From assembly GCF_018143015.1 (NCBI RefSeq), contig NC_054754.1, positions 24,106,758 through 24,170,757 of the forward strand: 64,000 nucleotides of DNA, in the 5' to 3' direction. Source of the stretch: Lytechinus variegatus (lineage: Eukaryota; Echinodermata; Echinoidea; Temnopleuroida; Toxopneustidae). Made by a program: the position numbers and the translations under genes. Positions 37,859-49,800 of this stretch are shown piece by piece. Each line of letters begins with the position of its first letter. Within the stretch, counting starts at the first letter, position 1. The notes beneath the pieces are model-generated. The model was not told the origin of the DNA. It saw only the letters and a program-made list of their open reading frames with translations, and made no database searches.

Positions 37859-40800
37859 GATGGTGATGATGATGACAATGACGATGACAGTGAGGATGAT
37901 GACGATGATGACGATGATGATAGTTATGTTTTATTTACCCGTAGTAGCCACTTTAGTTATGAAACTACTCTACCAGCAGTCCCTACATAACGTGTTATTA
38001 TTACCCTTCTCCAATCTAAATGCAAACAAAACCACCAGTGTATAGAACTAACGAGATTTCCCTTCCTGCAATTATGAGTGAGATCCATGTGCACATTCTT
38101 TGCTGGAAACACCCCCCCCCCACAAACAGTTGGATGTTACTGTAGAGTGGGGACGATTGATATGTGAAATTTGAATTGTTTTTTTTTTTTTACTAGTAAG
38201 TCACCAGATTATGTGAATGGATATCAAATCATGTCTCATATGGATGTTTTGACAGAATTAGACAATATGGCCCGTATTCTGAACTCAGGTTTAAATTAAA
38301 CCCTGGTTTAAAGTTGTGGTTAAACTATGGATAGCCAATTGGAGCACAAATTCCTAGCAGTGCACATTCAGTATTTTAAATCATATGACACCCAAATTGT
38401 TCATAATTGTCTGGGAATGATAACTGAAGTATTTTTCTTCATTATGAAAGCAAAAGGATACAAAATAGTAAACATAAGGAATATACAATATAAACAGAAT
38501 TTTTCGAACTTTTGGCTCCCCATAATTTTTAGCAAAGAATTAGACCATGGTCTAAGTTAAACGTGACGTCAGAATACGGGCCTTTTAGATTACTTTCAAT
38601 CAGTATCAAAGCCCACGTTTATAAGTCTATATGTGTAGCTCAGGGTTTATATTCACCTAAGGCCATCAAAAGCCATGACTGAGCATGCTCAGTTTGACTG
38701 GCTCCACTGGCATACAGAATAGGGGCCGTGAACCCATTAAAATTTCACAACTTGGAGAAAAAAAGAGAAATAGAAGAAAAGGAAAGGAAAAAGGGTGTAA
38801 AATGATAAATTTTGTAAATGTTATACCGACTGGCCTTGGAGAAATTACTGTGCCATTTTTTATATTTCTCTTTATGCTGTAATATAAATAAGTTCCCTAC
38901 ATAAGAATGGCCTTGCCCTTGATGTTTCAAAAGGCCTGCAATATGAGATGACTTATAAAATCCATCATTTTTGTCTCACCTGCGAAGCAAAGTGAGACTA
39001 TAGGCGCCGCTTTTCCATCGGCGGCTAATAAAACTTGGCCATAAGGTTAATCAAGTATTACTGAACATCCTATTAGAGTTTCATGTCACATGACCAAGGT
39101 CAAAGGTCATTTAGGGTCAATGAACTTAGACCATGTTGGAGGAATCAACATCGAAATCTTAACCTGAGGTTAAGTTTTTGAAATGTCATCATAACTTAGA
39201 AAATATATGGACCTAGTTCATGAAACTTGGACATAAGGTTAATCAAGTATCACTGAAAATTTTGTGCAAGTTTCAGGTCACATGACCAAGGTCAAAGGTC
39301 ATTTAGGGTCAATGAACTTTGGCCGAATTGGGGATATCTGTTGAATTACCATCATAACTTTGAAAGTTTATTGGTCTAGTTCATTAAACTTGGACATTAG
39401 AGTACTCAAGTATCACTGAACATCCTGTGCGCGTTTCAGGTCACATGACCAAGGTCAAAGGTCAATGAACTTTGGCCGAATTGGGTGTATCTGTTGAATT
39501 ACCATCATAACTTTGAAAGTTTATGGATCTGATTCATGAAACTTGTACATAAGAGTAATCAAGTATCACTGACCATCCTGTTCGAGTTTCAGGTCACATG
39601 ATCAAGGTCAAAGGTCATGTAAGGTCAATGAACTTTGGCCATGTTGGGGTTTTTTGTTGAATAACCATCATATCTCTGTAAGTTTATTGGTCTAGTTCAT
39701 AAAAAAGGGAAATAAGAGTAACCATGTATCACTGAACATCTTGTGCGAGTTAGAGTAGTATTCAAAGTGAGCACTGCTGCTATATTGAACCGCGTGATGC
39801 AGGTGAGACGGCCAGAGGCATTCCACTTGTTATAACTACCTATACTCTTTCACTGATAATGGTACAAGTTTTGCAATCGTTACTAATTTATAATTTTGTA
39901 ATATCTTGACAGGATGGAAGATGAGGAGATGTTCAAGATTCAAGAGGAGGAGAGGAAGTTAGTCAGAGAACATGATGTACTCATATCAATGGAAGGAATC
40001 CTCAGGGAAAGACACGCCCTGGAATCAAAGAGATTGAAATATGAAGAGCATAGGGACAGTGTTACCAAACAAGCAATGGAATTGTAAGTGAAGATTATGG
40101 TGGTGGTGATGATGGTTGTGGTGGTTGTGATGGTGGTGATGTTGATGATGAGGATGATGATGGTGGTGGTGGAGATGGTGGTGTTGGCAGCATCATTAAT
40201 TATAATGACGATGATGAAATTAATGATGATTACAATAGTTAGAATGACTGTAATGATGATGAAGACAATGATTTTTTTTATAATGATGAAAATGATAACA
40301 TTGATGATATGATGATGATGAAGTGATGATGATGACGACGATGAGGATGATGATGACGATGATGATGATGATGATGGTGGTGATGATAATGATGAAGTGA
40401 TGATGACGATGGTAATGATGATGGTGGTGATGATGATGAAGTGATGATGATGATGATTAGGATGATGATGATGGTGATGAGGAGGAGGACGAGGATGGTG
40501 ATGATTGGGATAATGAAGATAATTCTGCATGTAATAATGGTGGGGTGTGGTTGATGATGAAGTGGATCAGGGACAGGAGGCTGATAATGATTGTGATGAA
40601 TATGACGATGATGGGGGTGATGGTAATGCCGATGAGATGGTGGATGGTTAAGATGATGAAGATGTTCTATTGCTCCTGCAGATGATTCCATCACAATTTA
40701 TAATGAACATGTGAGAGTTACATTGACAGTAAGTGATTTTAATCATGACCTTTCATTCGTTATCAACATTTTATACATTGTACTTTAACAAATGATGTTT

Positions 40801-43800
40801 AAGGATTGTCACATTAATTTATGATTATAACATGAATAATAAGGAATGCTTCTGCAATGTCCCTATTTTACACATCCAGGGATGAATTAGAAATGAACAA
40901 GCTAGGAGACCAACTCAGCTCCATCAAGCATAACCGAGACGAGATCTTCAAAGAACTTATGCAAGAAGAAGAATTTCAACGGCAAGCCTTTCAGACTCTC
41001 CTTATCAACAAAGATACCAGGCATAAGAGACTTTCAGAAACGGTAAGAGATAGTGTTGGTAGACACTTAGTTGCAAATCACTTTCCTATTTTCAACCCTT
41101 ATCAACAAAGAAATACAGGCATAGGGAAGAGATTGACCAAATTGCTACAGGGAAATTGCAACAAACTTGTAATTGATTGCATGCCACTTTTAGACTTCAG
41201 ATTCAATGATAAGTCTTGTAATTGTCTTAATTGTGATTGTGCCATTGATAACTGGTATTCTTCTTACAACAGATTCATGTACATACAAATAAATAACCTG
41301 GGCTGAATATCATATAGCTGTTTTTTTTTTAATATATGCTTGACTTTACGCACAACTGGTGACATATTCTTGGGTACTAAATCAGTTTCTCAATGATTTT
41401 GATTCATCAGCTAAATTTAATATCCAATCTTTATATATTAGAATTCTCATTTTTGAATGACATGTGGATGAAAGTTTGTTATTTTTCACATTTTGAGAGT
41501 TGTTGGAAACTCAGTCCCACCTTGGTAACAAGGAAAATCTGGAGGATCTCATTTAGTGCATTACCCAGTGCCCAAGGGGACCATTTCATGAAACAAACAG
41601 TCATAGATTTCCACTGACTATTTGTGATAAGCTACTGAAATCCTTGCATCTGATTGGCTGAGATAACATTTTTTCAGTGAAAATCACTGGCAACAGGCTT
41701 CATGACACTCTCCCCAGCCAGTCCATCAACATCCCACTATTGTAATGGGGGAAATCTGGAGGATCTAATTCAGTGTATTACCTGGTCACCAAGGGGAGCA
41801 TTTTATGAAACAAATAGTCATTGATTTCCACTGACTATTTGTGATAAGTTACTGAAATACTTGCATCTGATTGGCTGAGATAATGTGTTTTCAATGAAAA
41901 TCACTGGCAACAGGCTTCATGACACTCTCCCCAGTCAGTCCATCAACAGACCTGCCAAATGTCCCGATTTTATGAGGGTTGTCCTGTTTTTCAACTTTCA
42001 AGTGGCCAAAATTCAGGATGTCCTAATTTCTGAAATTTCATATGAGAGAAAGAAAACTGTTGGATTGCCGTTGATCCATTCATGCCCCGCAGTTCTCAGT
42101 ACATCTCAAATAGCCCAGTCCTTTTAGGGTTAAAATGGCTTAAATTCAGAAGCTTCAGGGGCATTATCGTCATTACCCCACCTCCCCCCCCACCTTGCTG
42201 GGGCTCTGATCCTGGAAACTGCCAGGGGCTTTATAGTGGGCCCCCTAAACCCCCGGCCATTGGTTTTTGAGATTTTGCATATCTAAAAGGTGGCAAGTAT
42301 GTTCCAATAGACCAGTTCGTAGTTACTTTATGGACAATTTTGGTCAAATGACCTTTCATTTCTTTCATTGAGATAGGCAGATTTCAAAGCAAGATATTAT
42401 GTAAGGATACCTTACATAGCAGGATGAAGAAATCGATTAGACCAGGTGACTAGAATAGCACACAATTGAACATTCTATGAAGGTATTTGTTGCATTTCTA
42501 CTTTGAATGCATATAGCATGTTGTACAGTGTACTTGGCAAACTGTGAAATACCAGTCGTTCGTGGACGCATTGGGTTTTTTTGTGAATGTAAATGAAAAA
42601 CACAATTTTTATGAATAAATGAATAATCAAGACTTCAAAGATGGTGCTTATCTCATTGAATTTTAAACCACCATGTCACTTTAGTACAAATGACCTTCCT
42701 CTGAACATGCTCAGTGTAAAACTACGAACTGGCTTATTAGTCAATAGTCCAAACTTTTAGATGATATTATTCTCATCTTCTCTCTCTCATAGATCTATAT
42801 GATCCAGCAGCAGCTGGCCGAGGTCACAATGGCCGAGATCGAGAAGCGTAATATGAAGGCCGATTCGGCCTCGTTGGCCTTGGAGCAGAAACGAGAAGAC
42901 CTTGCGGCCTTGCTCAAACAGCTTATGATGCAGAGGGAGGAGCGGGAGGAAGCCCTCAAACAAAGAATGGTAAGAACCTGGTATACAACATAAATAAATG
43001 GTCTAATTCTCAAATTGTGTAACATTATGATGTCTCTACCTATTTGGCTTACTACCAATTCTAATTCTTGCTTGGTCTAAATTTATTTTTTTATCTTACC
43101 TCCAATACTGTTTGAAAATGCTGATCATTATGACTTTTTTGTTTCGTTGGATGTAACAGTGTAGGGCCCCACTCATAAGCTTTGCTTCTTAGGGGTCCTG
43201 AAAAGTCCTTTCATACATGTATCTCTGAATAAATTACAAAAGAATTAGTGAGTGTTCGACATCAACTCCCTCATTTCCATACTAAATACACTCCCCTCCA
43301 AAAGTTTGAGAACACCTGCCTTCAGTGTGTGTTTTTCGACCTTTGGTAGACTTTACTGAAGTTAAGCCTTCTAGTGCAGCCGTATTTTTGTTTTAAAGTG
43401 AAGGCTATACACCAGTGTACATTTTATCATTGATTCAAACAGATTCAAAGCTCTTAACTTAAGAGACGTGCAGCTGCCAAAGAGGGCAGGCTACCAGTCA
43501 AGATGGCATTCTCCAAAAAATGCTAACTTCTTTTAACATTGTTCTGTGTGGGGTTCTATTCTGAAATTCTTCCCATTATTTTGTGAATGTTACAGCAGAT
43601 GTCCTCAGAATTTGTTGCTCAGTAGGCCTATTGTTCATAAGACAGTTAATTTATGGAAATCTGCATCTTTATCCTGGAAAACATCTGAACTTGACAAATG
43701 CCTAATCCTTCTTTAAAGAAAATGCATGGAAGTGGAGTAGACATCAGTGCAATTTGAAATTCATGAATTCAAAAGTTATTCAGAGTTTTTTACACTTATT

Positions 43801-46800
43801 CCAGTGCACCTTCATTCATTTTGCCTATTCAGTTTTTCTTAGTCAGAAGTCAGTCACAAAATTAAAATGGCTAAGACAAGACAGCTTTCTTTGGAAACAC
43901 GTCAGTCAATTGTAGTTTTGAGGAAAGAAGCCAGGAAACTCAAGATCAGTATCCATGCTGTTCACTACAGCCTGAAACGCAAAGAGGCCACTGGGTCTAA
44001 TGGGGACAGGAAACGAAGTGGTAGGCCAAAAACAACATCTCCTGCTGAAGATAAATACATTCGGGTGAGCAGTCTGCGCAACCGTTGTCTGACTTGCCCA
44101 CAGATTACAGCTGACCTCAACAACACCCGTGAGATGCCTGTATGTTCTTCAACTGTTAGAAGACGTCTCTGTGGAGCAGGGCTGATGGGCCGTGTGGCTT
44201 CAAGGAAACCACTCCTCAAAGAAAAGAACCGGAAGAAAAGGCTTGCTTGGGCTAAGAAGCATAAAGACTGGTCTTTGGAGCAGTGGCAGAAGGTTCTTTG
44301 GTCTGACGAGTCAAAGTTCGAGGTGTTTGGCAGCAAGCGACGCACCTATGTGAGACGGCAAAAGGGAGAAAAGATGCTACCCCAGTGCATCAAGCCAACT
44401 GTGAAACATGGTGGTGGTAATGTCATGGTTTGGGGTTGCTTTGGTGCAGGAAAGGTAGGCAGCTTGCACAGAGTAGAGGGTATCCTCAACCAGCACGGCT
44501 ATCATTCAATCCTACAGCGGAAGGCCATCCCTTCAGGGAAACGTCTGATTGGAGAAGGATTTGTTTTCCAGCAGGACAATGACCCCAAACACATGTCAAG
44601 ACTATGCAGAGACTACTTGAAGAAAAAGGAAGAGAAACAAGTCCTGGAAATCATGGATTGGCCGCCCCAGTCCCCAGATCTCAATCCCATCGAGCTGCTT
44701 TGGGAAGAACTAGACAGGAAGGTTCGAAAAACTTGCCCAACAAGTGAGACTCATCTGTGGGAGATACTACAGAAGGCATGGCAGGGTATTTCAAGTGACT
44801 CCCTCAACAAGTTGACCAACAGGATGCCGAGAGTGTGTCGTGCTGTTATTGCAGTCAAAGGAGGATTCTTTGATGAGAAGGCAGTCTAATTGGAACACTT
44901 TGAAAAAGACAGACATGCCTTTAAGTTAAAATTCATTCTAGATTTTATTTGTTTGTTACAGTATCACAAAAACAAAGAATAAACTGTGAAGTCTTTTTGC
45001 AATAAATGAGTTTCCATGATCAAGAAAAAATGATGCCCTTTTTTTATTAATATTGTGGTTATTAAAAGAAATATATGATTTATTGTCTTTTATGTTTATT
45101 CAATAAAATTTATTTTAAAAGTTTTCCATATCAGTGAAACACTGAGTATTGTTTAATTTTATTTTTGTGTCTGACTTCTGACTAAGAAAAGGAAAAATGA
45201 ATGAAGTTGCACATGTAATAGTGTAAAAGCACTGAATAACTGCAATAACTGCATGTAATAAAAAGAAGTTAGCATTTTGAGAGAATGCCATCTTGACTGG
45301 TAGCCAGCCATTTAAGAGAGTATAAATTTGTTGGATTAAAAAACAAAATTTACACTGCTGTATGATCTTCACTTTAAAACAAAAATTCAACTGTGTTATG
45401 AGCCTGAATATCAATAAAGTCTACCAAGTATAGAAAAACACACACTGAATGCAGGTGTTCCCAAACTTTTGGAGGGGAGTGTAGGTCACACATGTAACTC
45501 TTTGTGAATATTACTAAAACTTTAAAATGCCATAAGTTTCGTATTTTACATCCGAATTTGATGAAAATAAAATCAATGCTATGTTTGTTTGATTGTTCTC
45601 TACCTGTTCTAGTCAACTTTATTATTTGATGTAAGTTCTTCATGTCATCTTGATAGCATATTTGAATTTCAATGTTTATCACTGAATGCACTTATCAAGA
45701 GAGAAAGTGTTTATAATCATCGTAAATTTTGTTTTATTGATCAGCTGGAGATGGAGGAGCTAAGAGAAAGGACAGAACAGGACTACTGGTTGGTACAATA
45801 TCAGAGGCTGTTGGATAAGAAACCACAATCACTCATTGATCAGGTTAGTGATGATGTTGATGATGATGATGATGGTGGTGATGATGATGACAATGATGGT
45901 GATGACGATGATGTTTATGATTTTGATGATGATAATGATAATGTTGATAATGATGATGATGGTGATGACGATGATGTTTATGATTGCGATGATGATGACG
46001 ATGATGATGATGGTGGTGATGGTGGTGATAGTGGTGTTGGCGGCATCGTTAATTATAATTACGATGATTACGATAGCTATAATAACCGTAATGATGATGA
46101 AGACAATGATTTTTTTGTGATGATGAAAATGATAATAACATTGATGATATTGATGATGATGATGGTGGTATTAATGATGATGTGGGCACTCTTAATTATT
46201 CCTCCTACATCTGTAACAGTGTTTTGTAGGTGTGTGCTGGTTTTCTTCCTTTTCATTTATGATATTCTAGGCTTTCCAACAGAAAAATAGAACCTTTTCC
46301 TGTGCATTCAGGGGGTTAAATAAGGTACCACTAAAAAGTCTTCTATTAAAGGTGCTGTGAACTGTACTGCAGATTTGTGACTTTGTGCTTTGAGTTCAGA
46401 CCGTACACCAATCATGTTCATGTTTCTGTTCTTACCAACAAATGCATTTTTGTATTCTCGATGAGTTGAAGCCTGCTCATTTTATTAAATGGTTTACAAC
46501 TGTGTCATATAAATTTCTTCTAGTCTCAGCTGCATCACATTTATGCTGGCTGTATATTGTGTGTTATGGGACAGGGGGGGGGGGTATATGTCCGGAATCC
46601 AACACAAATGGATAGGTTTTTTATTGAGACAATAGGATCAGAGGAGAAAATAGATGATAATGCAAACAAAATCAGACAAGTAGCAATAAAGCAGTTATAT
46701 AAAAAGTGTATTCATTAAAGAGAAATACTAGTAGTTGCAGTAAACACTGATTTCATGAGAAAGTCTGTAAAACCAGGCTTAATTGTCAGTATATCATCGA

Positions 46801-49800
46801 AGATCTGGATCTGGTACAGTTGCATAAACTGAACTTTGTGAAATCTTGAAACCTACGCTGAAAAATGTTAACATTGAAGATTACCAACACAGATAAACGC
46901 ATGTGGGACAGTGTATTATTATTATTGCTCTGAACGTCGGCCCGACGCTTGACCCGAATTTTGTGCTTATTTGCAATTACACAATTTCTCCCAGAATCCT
47001 TTGGCACATACTTTTTTATTTTATACAAACAAACACTTTGGTTATCATTTCATTGGATTCTGTACAAACTTTAATATTTTGATATCGTTACCACAACTGG
47101 CATTTACCTTTAACTTATGGGGATTTCAAATTTTTGGGGAAAGGTAATGTTATTATGATATAGGGTATGGTAGAGACTGTCCATTCCATATTCTCATTGC
47201 ACAAAATATCTAAAATGTCAGAGTTTCGATATGGTATCCTATAAATATAAATGCAATATCCTTTTACATCATTTAGCTCTGAGTGTACTGCATGTATTGT
47301 CAATGAACCAGAGAGTACATACATTGCATGTTGGTGCTACCAGCTTTAATACTTAGGTCATCTCTGTGTGATCATGATGCCTAACTCGTTGACGCTGTAT
47401 GCTCAAAACTTTTGATACCCTTTGATATTTCAAGGTTATTTGTAAAAATAAACTGAACCCTTTTTTCAATACTTGTGCAGTTAATAGGCTGAACAGCATA
47501 GAAACAAAAGAAAATATGTTTATAGAGAAAGCTTGTGATCCAGCATGCACATTATGAAGATTGATTCTTGTGTCATGCATTATTGCATAAATTTGGACGC
47601 ATGCTGTTTGAACCAAGTCATTTGGTTTGTGCCAGGTTTTGTTGATGTAAGATTAATGATTTTGTCTTCATTATAGCAAAAAAATTTAATTTGATTTTAA
47701 TTCATCCAGTCAATATGAATAAAAAACTGTTTTGGAAGACACAAAAAAATTGTTTAAAAGATTAGGGTAAGCCCATAGAAGTCAGCTGCATAGATTTTAT
47801 TTGTTTGATGATATCAAATTAGATCATGAAGATATTGCCCATAATACAACTCCCAAGAATGTTCTGTAATCTGATTGGTCCAAATTGGATCACATGATAT
47901 TCAGCGAATTGCACTATTGCATCCAAAATGCACTATCCTGCACTCTGATGTCATACCAAAAGTACTATCCTGCACACCGATGGCAGGATATTACAAGGTC
48001 TGGAATTATCTAGAAGTATCTAGAATTTAAATCAAATATAGCATTCGGGCAACTCAGTAACATGGGGGAGGAGGGGGTTGTATAAATCAAACAATGCACA
48101 CATTCTTGTGCATAGAGGACCTAAACAATGAACTCTGTGCTTGACTCGCCAAATGGATATACAGGCACTCAGTCCTGCGGACCTCGGTGCGGTATATCCA
48201 TTGGCTCTTCTTGCACATCATTCATTATTTGGCCCTGCATGCACTAGCTTACATGCATTATTTGTATATTATACAACACAGTAATGAATATTCAATTAGT
48301 GGTCACTAACTGTCTTTCCCAGAAAAAAACGACTGATACTATTACGAATAATTCCATGTCCCCTCTTGAAAAGAATTATGGATTTCCCTTGAAATAACTT
48401 CAATGGAAATTATTGGAAAATTAATGTTTGTCATAAATTTCACCCCTTTCCTTTTATGTTATTGTTGCTGGTATCTGTCTTTTATTATTATTGCAAAATC
48501 TTCTTTCAAATCTAGAAACAAATTCATCATTTCCATCATCCATATTCTCTTGTAGGAACACAATCTTGAACTTGCTGTGGTTGATATCTTACAAGAGGCT
48601 GGTGCAGAAGACTACATCCCTAAATTTGCAAGGCATCGTGTTTCCATAGAAACCATGATGCAGATGGGAATGGAAGAGTTGAGAGAGGTAATGAATTATT
48701 TGATAGAGACTGTTCACGCATTATTAATTTTGTGTCTAGTCTACTTTTGCTTGTGTACTGTATCGATAGAATATCTGTAGAAATATACATTTATAATACA
48801 CATACAAGCACCTCTCTCCTTATTGACCATTCAGCATTCAACATAATTCAACAATTTTACAACCGGGAATGCAGAATTATAAGAATTTCACATTTCATAT
48901 GGCAGACTAAATGGAAATATCATAGCATTTTGAGTGTATCTCATGTGCATTGTTTCTTAATGTTTTCAGATATGAAAGACTTACATAAAATTTCCAATAA
49001 ACATTAAATGTCTGTTTGCAATCAGAAGAAGGAGAGAACAAGAAGAAGGAAGAGGAAGAAGAAAACAAGAAGAAGGAGGAGGAAGAGGAGAAGGACAAGG
49101 AGGAGGATAGTGTTTAAATAATAACGATTATGGTAGTAATATTAACAATAATAATGATTTTAAAGAGTAGAAAAAGGATGGGAATAAAATGATAATGATA
49201 ATGATACGCACAATGATCAATGATTTATTTACCACAAAATCGCAAGTGGTCTTTAAAAACAATACATCATCGTTTTTTTTTTTTTTCATTTCAGATTGGA
49301 GTCCATGAGGTCGGTCTCCGCAAGGCCATCTTGACTGCCGTCCAAGGCTACGTCCAAGCCCAGACCAGAGCGATGGAGAAAGCAGCCGCCATCGAGAGAC
49401 CGACAGAACCCTCCGCCCCACCCATGGAGGACGGTAGCAGTAAGGGTAAGAAGGGCAAGGAGGAGGAGGAGATGGGTGCGGCTGCATCATCGAGACCGGT
49501 AGAGGCGGTGGAAGCACCGGAAGGGTACACCCCTGATGTCACAGTGAGGGTCACAACAGAGTGTGTTATTTGCATGGAGAAAGACGTGAGTATAATTTGT
49601 ATATTTCAATATCTGAGGTGAATGGATAGGACCTATTCAGGTGGGTGTTTCATAAAGCTGTTCGTAAGTTAAGAGTGACTTTAAGAACGACCGGTGATCC
49701 CTTCTTGTGGTAAGTGGTATATTGAATTGGTGATGGTTTAGCGCGTAAGAAAGGATCACCAGTTGTTCGTAAAGTCGCTCTTAACTTACAAACAGCTTTA

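Noticed and set aside
38974..39835. CRISPR-like array of regular repeats
   Set aside because: The units are diverged, 150-195 bases long and without unique spacers; the context is a eukaryotic intron.
39940..40694. Long His/Ser/Ile-rich open frames on the - strand (up to 196 residues)
   Set aside because: They are translations of the GAT microsatellite and the antisense of an LRSAM1 exon; no domain and no splice context.
41043..41306. In-frame extension of the LRSAM1 exon at 40880
   Set aside because: The donor GTAAGA at 41043 fits phase with the next conserved exon, and the extension has no coiled-coil character. It could be an intron-retained isoform but nothing supports it.
45836..46290. 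Asp-rich frame continuing from the LRSAM1 exon at 45745
   Set aside because: It reads through the donor into the GAT repeat. The next exon at 48556 joins in phase to restore the known protein order.
49026..49118. Glu/Lys-rich exon between the two SAM exons, preceded by an acceptor-like CAATCAG
   Set aside because: In the frame set by the preceding exon it gives Arg/Lys runs and a stop, splitting the SAM domain. It is a purine microsatellite.
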